Below are positions 1-5,773 of a stretch of DNA of 5,783 nt, in pieces. The stretch's first letter is position 1, and each line of letters opens with the position of its first letter. The notes under the pieces were generated by a model. The model was not told the origin of the DNA. It searched no databases and worked only from the letters and a program-made list of their open reading frames with translations. The stretch is from an uncultured Ruminococcus sp. (GTDB lineage: Bacteria > Bacillota > Clostridia > Oscillospirales > Ruminococcaceae): positions 1 through 5,783 of the forward strand of contig CABQIF010000124.1 of the NCBI GenBank assembly GCA_902464115.1. Reading direction: 5' to 3'. The position numbers and the translations under genes were made by a program.

Positions 1-15
1 TGACTGTTTACTAAG

Positions 16-24
16 AAAGGAAGG
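16..24 (+). promoter_or_regulatory. Ribosome binding site of the dockerin gene
   Basis: AAAGGAAGG ends 6 nt before the ATG at 31. It abuts the alternative ATG at 25 with no spacing, although its first AGG could weakly serve that start. This favours 31. The promoter must lie left of the window. Confidence 0.6.
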
Positions 25-30
25 ATGATT

Positions 31-648
31 ATGAAAAAAACATTGAGTGTATGCATGGCAGCCGTATTGGCACTGGCTTCTCTGCCAGTATTGGGTGTAA
101 GTGCTGCAGAAACAACATACGCTTTGGGCGATGTGGACATGGACGGGGTTGTAACCGGTCATGATACCGCAATGGTTTCTCGCTATGTGCTGGACGATAC
201 CTATTCGCTGACGGACGAACAGCTGCAGTTGGCAGATGTCAACGAAGATGGGGTTGTGGATCAGGCAGATGCGGATAAACTCTATCACGAAATGCAGGTT
301 TATCGGTTGGGCGATACCGACATGGATGGTCGTGCAGTCCTGATGGATGCAGAGAACATCATCATTTATTCTGCAAAGATTGCTGCCGGAACGGAAACAG
401 ATTGGACACCGATACAGATGAATTTGGCAGATGCAAACCTTGATGGAAAAGTGGATAATTATGACGCTTGCTATATTTTGTATGGCTATGTGCGGCAAGC
501 TGCTGGTCAAAATGCCATCTATAACGAGGAAAATGCAAGCCAGTATTATTATTCGCCTGTAAAAATTGTGGTTCAGGATCCAAATAAGCCGGGCGACTCT
601 ATGGAATCGAATACGGTTTATGTGCCAAATGGCACTTTGCCGGAATAA
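31..648 (+). CDS. Exported protein with two tandem dockerin modules, no catalytic domain
   Basis: This 205-residue protein probably acts outside the cell by docking to a cohesin on a scaffoldin or on the cell surface. Residues 1–26 form a signal peptide: MKK, a hydrophobic core (about 9–23), then an Ala-rich cleavage region near VSA-AE. Four calcium loops of the form D-x-[DN]-x-D-G-x5-D follow. They start at D34 (D34, D36, D38, D45), D69 (D69, N71, D73, D77, D80), D95 (D95, D97, D99, D106) and D134 (D134, N136, D138, D142, D145). A type I dockerin normally has two such loops, so I read two modules, about 31–90 and 93–160. Their matching phrases (LGDVDMDG/LGDTDMDG and LADVNEDG/LADANLDG) suggest internal duplication. 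A tail of about 45 residues rich in Asn, Pro and Tyr has no recognised domain, sortase motif or membrane anchor. ATG at 31 is preferred over the in-frame ATG at 25 because of ribosome-binding-site spacing. The dockerin call is firm; the partner and role are unknown. Confidence 0.85.
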   Translation: MKKTLSVCMAAVLALASLPVLGVSAAETTYALGDVDMDGVVTGHDTAMVSRYVLDDTYSLTDEQLQLADVNEDGVVDQADADKLYHEMQVYRLGDTDMDGRAVLMDAENIIIYSAKIAAGTETDWTPIQMNLADANLDGKVDNYDACYILYGYVRQAAGQNAIYNEENASQYYYSPVKIVVQDPNKPGDSMESNTVYVPNGTLPE

Positions 649-671
649 CAGATTTTCTTTGATGTTATAAC

Positions 672-709
672 AAGCCGTTGTGCTGGGAAACCAGTGCAGC
701 GGCTTTTTT
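672..709 (+). terminator. Rho-independent terminator after the dockerin gene
   Basis: A 15-bp stem (672–686 with 691–705, including three G-U pairs) is closed by a GAAA tetraloop. A run of six T (704–709) begins within the last two stem bases. It lies 24 bp past the stop codon at 648 and has no matching A-run on its left, so it should act only on the + strand. It separates the dockerin gene from the glycolytic unit. Confidence 0.9.
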
Positions 710-793
710 GGTCTGTTATCCGGCATTTTGCACAGGAATGCATGGCACTGCGGAAAGATTCCGAAAAGTTTTTTAAAATGTTTGGAGAAGTAC

Positions 794-822
794 TTGCAAA
801 ATGCAGTAAAATAGTGTAAAAT
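794..822 (+). promoter_or_regulatory. Sigma-A-type promoter for the pgk operon
   Basis: The −35 box TTGCAA (794–799) and −10 box TAAAAT (817–822) are separated by exactly 17 bp, each one base from consensus, in A/T-rich DNA. The expected start of transcription is near 829, giving a leader of about 58 nt before the pgk ATG. The leader has small possible hairpins (for example GTGC-ATTT-GCAC at 834–845) but no riboswitch I recognise. I see no obvious CcpA (cre) operator. The assignment rests on matches and spacing only. Confidence 0.7.
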
Positions 823-871
823 AAAAAAGTACGGTGCATTTGCACTGCAAAAAGGTTTACATTTATTCATG

Positions 872-877
872 AAAGGA
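872..877 (+). promoter_or_regulatory. Ribosome binding site that sets the pgk start
   Basis: AAAGGA lies 9 nt before the ATG at 887. The in-frame ATG at 869 would place this motif inside the coding sequence and has no good purine-rich site at proper spacing, so 887 is the likely start. Confidence 0.75.
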
Positions 878-886
878 TGTCAGAAA

Positions 887-2104
887 ATGGCAGGTTTGAA
901 CAAAGTAACAGTAGACGATATTGATGTAAAGGGCAAAAAGGTACTGGTAAGAGTAGACTTTAATGTTCCGATGAAGGATGGCGTGATCACAAACGACAAC
1001 CGGATTCAGGCTGCTCTCCCGACCATTCAGAAGCTCGTTTCCGAAGGCGGCAAGGTAATCCTCTGCTCTCACCTCGGCAAGCCGAAGAATGGCCCGGAAG
1101 CAAAGTTCTCTCTGAAGGCCGCTGCAGAACGCCTTGCAGAACTGGTTGCTCCGACAAAGGTTACTTTCGTACCGTCTGATAAGGTTGTAGATGACAGCGT
1201 AAAGGCTGCAGTCGATGCAATGCAGGACGGTGAAATCATCGTTCTGGAAAACACCAGATTCCGTGGTGCAGAAGAAACCAAGAACGGCGAAGAATTCAGC
1301 AAGGAACTCGCTTCCCTCGCAGATGTATTTGTAATGGATGCATTCGGTAGTGCCCACAGAGCACACGCTTCCACTGCTGGCGTTACCAAGTTTGTAAAGA
1401 CGACCGCAGTTGGTTACCTGATGCAGAAGGAAATCCAGTTTCTCGGCAATGCAGTTGAAGATCCGGTTCGTCCGTTCGTTGCAATTCTGGGCGGTGCAAA
1501 GGTTGCAGACAAGCTGAATGTCATTTCAAACTTGCTCGAAAAGTGCGATACCCTGATTATCGGCGGCGGTATGGCTTATACTTTCCTGAAGGCAGAAGGC
1601 TATGAAGTTGGTACTTCTCTGGTAGATGATACCAAGCTGGATTACTGCAAGGAAATGATCGAAAAGGCAAAGGCAAACGGCAAGCAGCTGCTCCTGCCGG
1701 TTGATACTGTAACCGCTAAGGCTTTCCCGGATCCGATCGATGCAGAAATCGAAGTAGAAACTTATGATGCACAGCACCTGCCGGCTGACAGAATGGGTCT
1801 GGATATTGGCGAAAAGACACAGAAGCTGTTCGCTGATGCTGTAAAGTCTGCAAAGACTGTCGTTTGGAATGGCCCGATGGGTGTATTTGAAAACCCGATT
1901 CTGGCAAAGGGCACGATTGCGGTTGCACAGGCTCTGGCTGATACCGATGCAACGACCATCATCGGCGGCGGTGACTCCGCAGCAGCTGTTATGCAGCTGG
2001 GCTTCGCTGATAAGATGAGCCACATCTCCACTGGCGGCGGTGCATCTCTGGAATACCTCGAAGGCAAGGAACTGCCGGGCGTTGCAGTTATCGCCAACAA
2101 GTAA
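887..2104 (+). CDS. pgk: Phosphoglycerate kinase
   Basis: This cytosolic enzyme transfers the acyl phosphate of 1,3-bisphosphoglycerate to ADP, giving 3-phosphoglycerate and ATP. The 405 residues match the usual bacterial length. The N-terminal, substrate-binding domain shows VRVDFNVP (21–28, with D24 and N26), R39, SHLGKP (61–66, H62), ENTRF (121–125, R124) and the DAFGSAHRAHAS stretch (151–162, R158). The C-terminal, nucleotide-binding domain shows LGGAKVADK (201–209, K205), IIGGGMAYTF (224–233), WNGPMGVFE (327–335, E335), the glycine-rich GGGDSAAA (360–367) and GGGASLEYLEG (383–393). All expected catalytic positions seem present. One mild oddity is Lys65 where the family usually has Arg (HLGRP). 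It is the first gene after the promoter at 794–822. The next gene starts 78 bp downstream, across a hairpin. Codon choice is strongly biased (AAG, GAA, CTG, CCG), as expected for a highly expressed gene. Confidence 0.98.
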   Translation: MAGLNKVTVDDIDVKGKKVLVRVDFNVPMKDGVITNDNRIQAALPTIQKLVSEGGKVILCSHLGKPKNGPEAKFSLKAAAERLAELVAPTKVTFVPSDKVVDDSVKAAVDAMQDGEIIVLENTRFRGAEETKNGEEFSKELASLADVFVMDAFGSAHRAHASTAGVTKFVKTTAVGYLMQKEIQFLGNAVEDPVRPFVAILGGAKVADKLNVISNLLEKCDTLIIGGGMAYTFLKAEGYEVGTSLVDDTKLDYCKEMIEKAKANGKQLLLPVDTVTAKAFPDPIDAEIEVETYDAQHLPADRMGLDIGEKTQKLFADAVKSAKTVVWNGPMGVFENPILAKGTIAVAQALADTDATTIIGGGDSAAAVMQLGFADKMSHISTGGGASLEYLEGKELPGVAVIANK

Positions 2105-2123
2105 GAGATTTTGTTTTCTGGGA

Positions 2124-2162
2124 AGCAGACCGCTTTTCTGTTCCGGTAGAAGAGCGGCTGTT
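2124..2162 (+). promoter_or_regulatory. Intercistronic hairpin between pgk and the small membrane-protein gene
   Basis: Arms 2124–2139 and 2148–2162 can form about 15 bp around an 8-nt loop, with one bulged A at 2129 and two G-U pairs. No T-run follows, so it is not a standard terminator. It could protect the pgk message 3' end, mark a processing site or tune downstream translation. It ends 8 nt before the ribosome binding site of the next gene (AAAGGA, 2170–2175) and leaves it free. Its left arm can alternatively pair with that site. Confidence 0.5.
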
Positions 2163-2182
2163 CCAACAGAAAGGAACTGCCA

Positions 2183-2401
2183 ATGTTGAAAAAAACATGG
2201 GAACAGATTGCGAATTCCCCGAAAAAAGAGGTTGCATTGCCGTTTGCCTGTGGGGTTGCCTGTGGGATTTTGATTGGGCTGCTTGCAGTTCCATTCTCGA
2301 AGGGCATTGTCATCGGCAGCTATAACAATTGCAATCATCGGGTATCGGATGAATCTGTACGGGAATTGCCGGAACAAGACGGCGAAAATTATGATGAATA
2401 A
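2183..2401 (+). CDS. Small single-pass membrane protein of unknown function
   Basis: I do not recognise this 72-residue protein. A Lys-rich N-terminus (K3, K4, K14, K15) precedes one hydrophobic segment at about 17–38, followed by a polar tail (about 46–72) rich in Glu and Asp. By the positive-inside rule the N-terminus should be cytoplasmic and the acidic tail outside. The membrane segment carries G24-x3-G28-x3-G32, a glycine-zipper pattern often used for helix packing, plus C23 and C27; C50 lies in the tail. There is no cleavable signal peptide or lipobox. It is likely a real gene: AAAGGA (2170–2175) stands 7 nt before the ATG, it lies in line with pgk and tpiA, and its stop codon overlaps the tpiA ribosome binding site. 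A role in glycolysis is suggested only by position; it may be a passenger gene. Confidence 0.8.
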   Translation: MLKKTWEQIANSPKKEVALPFACGVACGILIGLLAVPFSKGIVIGSYNNCNHRVSDESVRELPEQDGENYDE

Positions 2402-2405
2402 GGAG
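2401..2405 (+). promoter_or_regulatory. tpiA ribosome binding site overlapping the upstream stop codon
   Basis: The TAA stop at 2399–2401 shares its last base with AGGAG (2401–2405), 11 nt before the tpiA ATG at 2417. Ribosomes finishing the small membrane protein end at the tpiA initiation site, so translational coupling is likely. Confidence 0.7.
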
Positions 2406-2416
2406 CAAATTCAATT

Positions 2417-3184
2417 ATGAATAAGGCACTGAGAAAGGCAATTATTGCCGGCAACTGGAAAATGAACAAGAACCGCAAGGAAGCTGCGGAACTGATCGAA
2501 GCACTGAAGCCAATCGCAGCAGACAAGACCTGTGGCGTGATTATCTGTGTACCGTTCACCAACCTGGAAACCGCTCTGCGGCTGACAGAAGGCACCAACA
2601 TTGAAGTTGGTGCTGAAAACGTACACTTTGAAGAAAAGGGTGCATTCACTGGTGAAATTTCTGCAGATATGCTGACAGAAATGGGCGTAAAGTATGTTAT
2701 CGTTGGTCACTCCGAAAGAAGACAGTACTTCGGCGAAACCGATGAAACCGTTCGCAAGAGAACCACTGCTGCTCTGAAGGCTGGCATGACGGTTATCCTG
2801 TGCGTTGGTGAAACCCTCGAAGAACGGGAACTGGGCATCACAGAAGAAGTTGTTGCAAAGCAGGTAAAGGTTGCTCTGCATGACGCTTGCGAAAAGTGCA
2901 TCAAGAATGTCATCATCGCTTATGAACCGGTATGGGCAATTGGTACTGGTAAGACTGCAACCGCAGAACAGGCTGAAGAAGTTTGCGGTTTCATCCGGAA
3001 GACCGTTGCTGGTCTGTTCGGTCAGGCAGTTGCTGACGGCATGACCATTCAGTACGGCGGTTCTATGAACGAAAAGAACTGTGCAGAACTGCTGGCTAAG
3101 GAAGACATCGACGGCGGCTTGATTGGCGGTGCTTCTCTGGTTGCTGAAAAGTTCGGTGTTCTGCTGGAAGAAGCTTCTAAGTAA
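2417..3184 (+). CDS. tpiA: Triosephosphate isomerase
   Basis: This cytosolic TIM-barrel enzyme, normally a dimer, interconverts dihydroxyacetone phosphate and glyceraldehyde 3-phosphate. The 255 residues match the family length. Visible landmarks in order: AGNWKMN (11–17, with N13 and catalytic K15); VGHSERR (97–103) with the catalytic electrophile H98; AYEPVWAIGTGKTAT (169–182 and onward) with the catalytic base E170 followed by the flexible lid loop; YGGSM (213–217) and the DGG pair (232–234), which bind the substrate phosphate. Nothing essential is missing. The start at 2417 is supported by AGGAG at 2401–2405 and by the typical distance from the start to the NWK motif. It lies 15 bp after the small membrane-protein gene and 80 bp before gpmI, with a terminator-like hairpin in the second gap. 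Codon bias matches pgk. Confidence 0.98.
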   Translation: MNKALRKAIIAGNWKMNKNRKEAAELIEALKPIAADKTCGVIICVPFTNLETALRLTEGTNIEVGAENVHFEEKGAFTGEISADMLTEMGVKYVIVGHSERRQYFGETDETVRKRTTAALKAGMTVILCVGETLEERELGITEEVVAKQVKVALHDACEKCIKNVIIAYEPVWAIGTGKTATAEQAEEVCGFIRKTVAGLFGQAVADGMTIQYGGSMNEKNCAELLAKEDIDGGLIGGASLVAEKFGVLLEEASK

Positions 3185-3216
3185 GCAAGTTCTTCTCAGG
3201 AAAAATTGCATGAATC

Positions 3217-3248
3217 AGACAGGCGGTTTTTGATGACCGCCTGTTTTT
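3217..3248 (+). terminator. Terminator or attenuator hairpin between tpiA and gpmI
   Basis: ACAGGCGGT (3219–3227) and ACCGCCTGT (3236–3244) form a perfect 9-bp stem, extendable to 11 with one G-U pair, around an 8-nt loop. A run of five T (3244–3248) begins at the stem end. This is a reasonable intrinsic terminator, but the gpmI ribosome binding site starts 5 nt later and I see no convincing promoter in the 80-bp gap. Partial read-through, lowering gpmI relative to tpiA, is the simplest reading. Confidence 0.7.
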
Positions 3249-3252
3249 GAAA

Positions 3253-3257
3253 AGGAG
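3253..3257 (+). promoter_or_regulatory. Ribosome binding site that sets the gpmI start
   Basis: AGGAG lies 7 nt before the ATG at 3265. It rules against an in-frame TTG at 3247, which sits in the terminator T-run upstream of this site. Confidence 0.85.
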
Positions 3258-3264
3258 AAAAAAC

Positions 3265-4785
3265 ATGAGTAAAAAACCAGTTGCATTGATTATCATGGAT
3301 GGTTTCGGCTATAACAAGGATACCTTTGGCAATGCCATTGCAGCTGCCAACAAGCCGAATATCGACAAGTATTTGCAAGGCCCGCACACCTTGATTGGTG
3401 CAAGCGGTCTGGACGTTGGTCTGCCGGATGGACAGATGGGCAACTCCGAAGTTGGTCACACCAACATCGGTGCTGGTAGAATCGTTTATCAAATGCTGGT
3501 CAAGATTACAAAGGACATTCAGGACGGCGTATTCTTTGAAAATAAGGCTCTGTGCGATGCAATGGAAAATTGCAAGAAGAACGGAACGGCTCTGCACCTG
3601 ATGGGTCTGCTCTCTCCGGGCGGCGTACACAGCCACATGGAACACCTGTTCGGTCTGTTGGAAATGGCAAAGCGGCATGGTCTGAAGGATGTATATGTTC
3701 ATGCATTTTTGGACGGCAGAGATGAACCGCCAACGTCCGCAGCTGGCTTCATGAAGACCACTTGCGAAAAGATGCAGGAAATTGGCGTTGGTAAGATTGC
3801 AACCATTTCCGGCCGTTACTATGCAATGGATCGTGACAATGCTTGGGATCGTGTTGAAAAGGCATATGCTGCTATGGTTTATGGCGAGGGTGAAACCGGA
3901 ACAGAACCAGTTCAGGCAATCGAAGATTCCTATGCAAAGGAAGTCACTGACGAATTTATGCTGCCGACTGTTCTGGACAAGAATGGCTTGATCAAAGAAC
4001 AGGACAGCGTGATTTTCTTCAACTTCCGTCCTGACCGTGCAAGACAGATCACCAGAAGCTTTGTTGACCCAGAATTCAAGGGCTTTGAACGGAAAAAGGG
4101 CTTCTTCCCGCTGCATTTCGTTTGCATGGCACAGTATGACGCAACCATGCCGAATGTAACCGTTGCTTATCCGCCGGAACAGCTGCATATGACACTGGGC
4201 GAATATCTGAGCAAGTGCGGAAAGACCCAGCTGCGAATTGCAGAAACTCAGAAATATGCACACGTTACATTCTTCTTTAACGGTGGCGAAGAAAAGGTAT
4301 TTGACGGCGAAGAACGGATTCTGATTCCGAGCCCAGATGTACCGACGTTCGATCTCAAGCCGGAAATGAGTGCATACGAAGTAACCGATGCAGTTGTAAA
4401 GGTAATCGAAGAAGAAAAGTATGATGTCATCATCCTGAACTATGCAAACTGCGATATGGTTGGCCATACTGGTATCTTTGATGCTGCAAAGCAGGCAGTC
4501 GAAGCCGTTGATACCTGCGTTGGCAGAATGGTAGATGCCATCTTGGCAAAGGGCGGCGTTGCTCTGATCACCGCTGACCACGGCAATGCAGATAAGATGT
4601 GTGAACCGGACGGCACACCGTTCACCGCACATACCACCAACCCAGTACCGTTTATCGTTGTTGGTGAAGACTGCAAGCTGCGTGACGGCGGCGTTTTGGC
4701 TGACATCGCTCCGACAATGCTGCAAGTACTTGGCTTGCCGCAGCCGGAAGAAATGACTGGCAAGAGCCTGATCGTTTCTGAATAA
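3265..4785 (+). CDS. gpmI: 2,3-bisphosphoglycerate-independent phosphoglycerate mutase
   Basis: This cytosolic monomeric enzyme of the alkaline phosphatase superfamily converts 3-phosphoglycerate to 2-phosphoglycerate through a phosphoserine intermediate, usually with two Mn ions. The 506 residues fit the family (about 505–515). Metal and catalytic landmarks in order: MDGFG (11–15, metal ligand D12); GQMGNSEVGHTNIGAGR (56–72) with the phosphorylated S61; VHSH (121–124, H122); FLDGRD (148–153); SGRYYAMDRD (182–191, R184 and R190); FFNFRPDRAR (251–260); K330 in ETQKYAHVTFF; NYANCDMVGHTG (392–403, D397 and H401); ADHGN (437–441, D438 and H439); TAHTTNPVPF (454–463, H456). The inserted transferase domain lies at roughly 75–305 between the two phosphatase-like halves. 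All ligands expected from characterised Bacillus-type enzymes are present. It is the last gene of the cluster, behind a terminator-like hairpin and ahead of a strong terminator. It is unrelated to the cofactor-dependent GpmA type. Confidence 0.98.
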   Translation: MSKKPVALIIMDGFGYNKDTFGNAIAAANKPNIDKYLQGPHTLIGASGLDVGLPDGQMGNSEVGHTNIGAGRIVYQMLVKITKDIQDGVFFENKALCDAMENCKKNGTALHLMGLLSPGGVHSHMEHLFGLLEMAKRHGLKDVYVHAFLDGRDEPPTSAAGFMKTTCEKMQEIGVGKIATISGRYYAMDRDNAWDRVEKAYAAMVYGEGETGTEPVQAIEDSYAKEVTDEFMLPTVLDKNGLIKEQDSVIFFNFRPDRARQITRSFVDPEFKGFERKKGFFPLHFVCMAQYDATMPNVTVAYPPEQLHMTLGEYLSKCGKTQLRIAETQKYAHVTFFFNGGEEKVFDGEERILIPSPDVPTFDLKPEMSAYEVTDAVVKVIEEEKYDVIILNYANCDMVGHTGIFDAAKQAVEAVDTCVGRMVDAILAKGGVALITADHGNADKMCEPDGTPFTAHTTNPVPFIVVGEDCKLRDGGVLADIAPTMLQVLGLPQPEEMTGKSLIVSE

Positions 4786-4812
4786 ATTGCAAACACTCTG
4801 ATTGATACAACG

Positions 4813-4853
4813 AACCCCCATGCGTGGAGCAAATGCCATGCATGGGGGTTTTT
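4813..4853 (+). terminator. Rho-independent terminator after gpmI
   Basis: A 15-bp stem (4813–4827 with 4836–4850, one G-U pair) encloses an 8-nt loop and leads into five T (4849–4853). It lies between the converging gpmI and lysR-type genes. Read from the minus strand the hairpin is followed by only two T, so it should stop gpmI transcripts well and those of the regulator weakly, if at all. Confidence 0.9.
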
Positions 4854-4861
4854 CTGTTGGT

Positions 4862-5734
4862 TTAACGCTTGCAGAGTTCCTGTAAGCCATCCCAGAAGAA
4901 TTTTGTATGGGGAGCAAGGTATGCCTGTTCTCGCCGTACCAGATAAATCGTCGTATCTGGTAGGGAATCGGAGATGGAAACAATTCGGGTTTCCGGATTT
5001 TGCAGCAGGGAGCAGGCAGACTCTGGAACAATTCCAACTCCTAGCCCGGCATCTGCCCAGCAGATGGTTGTACGGGCATCTTCATTCACACAGAAATAAG
5101 AAACGGGCAGTTCCAGCGTGCGGAATGTCTGGTTTAAGATGTGTTCCCAGCGGCGGTAGATAATCAGCGGACGTTCTGCCAGTTCTTGCAGGGAAATGGT
5201 GTCTGCCTCGGAAAAGAACGAATGATGCCCCACTGCAATGAGCGATTCTGTCTGTAGGGGAACTTTCTGAATGCCCTCTGCGGAGAATGGCGAACGCACC
5301 AAAGCTAATTCTACTCGGTCTTGGTGCAGTTTTTCTAGAATTTGGTAGGTATCGGATTCATAGAGGGAAAAATGAATCTGCGGATACTGGAAGTGAAACG
5401 ATTTCAGCCACTGCGGCAGCAGGGAACAGCCAACCGATGAAATAACGCCCAGCCGAATCGTTCCGCTGGTCTGTTCGGAGCAGACGGCTAATTCTTCTTC
5501 GGTGATTCGTCGCAGCTCCAACATGGATTTTGCACGAGTATAAAGCAGCTTTCCGGCTTCTGTCAGCTGCACCTCCCGTGCACCCCGTAAGAATAATACA
5601 CAGCCCAATTCTTTTTCCAGTCGTTTCATCTGCATGCTCAACGGCGGCTGTGAGAGAAAAAGTTTCTTTGCCGCAGCCGTAATGCTGCCGCTCTCGGCAA
5701 TCGCCACGAAATATTGTAACTGGTGGAAGTCCAT
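4862..5734 (-). CDS. LysR-family transcriptional regulator
   Basis: This 290-residue cytosolic DNA-binding protein has the standard LysR length and layout. Residues 1–60 form the winged helix-turn-helix: LQYFVAIAESGSITAAAKKL (6–25), then the recognition region LSQPPLSMQMKRLEKELG (27–44), then FLR (48–50). A linker helix follows at about 60–88. From about 91 (GTIRLGVISS) to 285 lies the periplasmic-binding-protein-like effector domain, including the typical GLGVGIVPES turn (230–239). Such proteins act as tetramers, and a small molecule bound in that domain alters DNA contacts; this effector cannot be told from sequence. AGGAGG (5740–5745, read on the minus strand) stands 5 nt before the ATG, a near-ideal site. 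The gene converges on gpmI, so regulation of glycolysis is not implied. LysR genes usually control a divergent neighbour, which here would lie beyond the right edge. It uses TTA leucine codons (L82, L143), unlike the glycolytic genes. Confidence 0.95.
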   Translation of the reverse strand: MDFHQLQYFVAIAESGSITAAAKKLFLSQPPLSMQMKRLEKELGCVLFLRGAREVQLTEAGKLLYTRAKSMLELRRITEEELAVCSEQTSGTIRLGVISSVGCSLLPQWLKSFHFQYPQIHFSLYESDTYQILEKLHQDRVELALVRSPFSAEGIQKVPLQTESLIAVGHHSFFSEADTISLQELAERPLIIYRRWEHILNQTFRTLELPVSYFCVNEDARTTICWADAGLGVGIVPESACSLLQNPETRIVSISDSLPDTTIYLVRREQAYLAPHTKFFWDGLQELCKR

Positions 5735-5739
5735 GATTT

Positions 5740-5745
5740 CCTCCT
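5740..5745 (-). promoter_or_regulatory. Ribosome binding site of the lysR-type gene
   Basis: On the minus strand the sequence is AGGAGG, 5 nt before the ATG at 5734. It fixes the start and gives the full 290-residue LysR length. Confidence 0.85.
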
Positions 5746-5756
5746 ATAGCAAAAAA

Positions 5757-5771
5757 GTATGGATTCCATAC
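5757..5771. promoter_or_regulatory. Candidate LysR-type operator (T-N11-A palindrome)
   Basis: GTATGGATTCCATAC is a perfect palindrome with 7-bp arms around one central base. Inside it, T5758 to A5770 fits the T-N11-A LysR box, and GTAT-N7-ATAC resembles known sites of the family. It ends 22 bp upstream of the regulator's ATG, suggesting autoregulation and control of a divergent gene. Binding is inferred from form and position only. Confidence 0.6.
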
Positions 5772-5773
5772 GA

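Noticed and set aside
31..111. Lipoprotein signal in the dockerin protein, because of Cys at residue 8
   Set aside because: LSVC lies before the hydrophobic core rather than after it, so it cannot be a lipobox; the Ala-rich site near residue 25 fits ordinary signal peptidase I.
710..793. Extra promoter or hairpin between the first terminator and the pgk promoter
   Set aside because: TTTTAAAAT near 771–779 has no −35 partner at usable distance, and the 5-bp GCATT/AATGC pairing at 723–741 is too weak to call.
869..886. ATG at 869 extending pgk by six residues
   Set aside because: The ribosome binding site AAAGGA (872–877) would fall inside the coding sequence; ATG 887 has proper spacing and gives a typical Pgk N-terminus.
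1526..2377. A 283-codon open frame on the minus strand opposite pgk and the small ORF
   Set aside because: Same antisense register and same codon-bias cause; it crosses two genes and resembles no protein.
2411..3211. A 266-codon open frame on the minus strand opposite tpiA
   Set aside because: Again the in-register shadow of a clear tpiA gene with intact catalytic residues.
3247..3264. TTG start at 3247 extending gpmI by six residues
   Set aside because: It lies in the terminator T-run and upstream of the AGGAG at 3253–3257, which serves the ATG at 3265.
3196..5037. A 613-codon open frame on the minus strand opposite gpmI
   Set aside because: It is the exact antisense register of gpmI and is open because gpmI avoids TTA, CTA and TCA. 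It also runs into the lysR-type gene, has no recognisable domain and is an artefact of codon bias.
4903..5163. An 86-codon plus-strand frame inside the lysR-type gene
   Set aside because: It overlaps a convincing LysR effector domain on the other strand, and no ribosome binding site or domain supports it.
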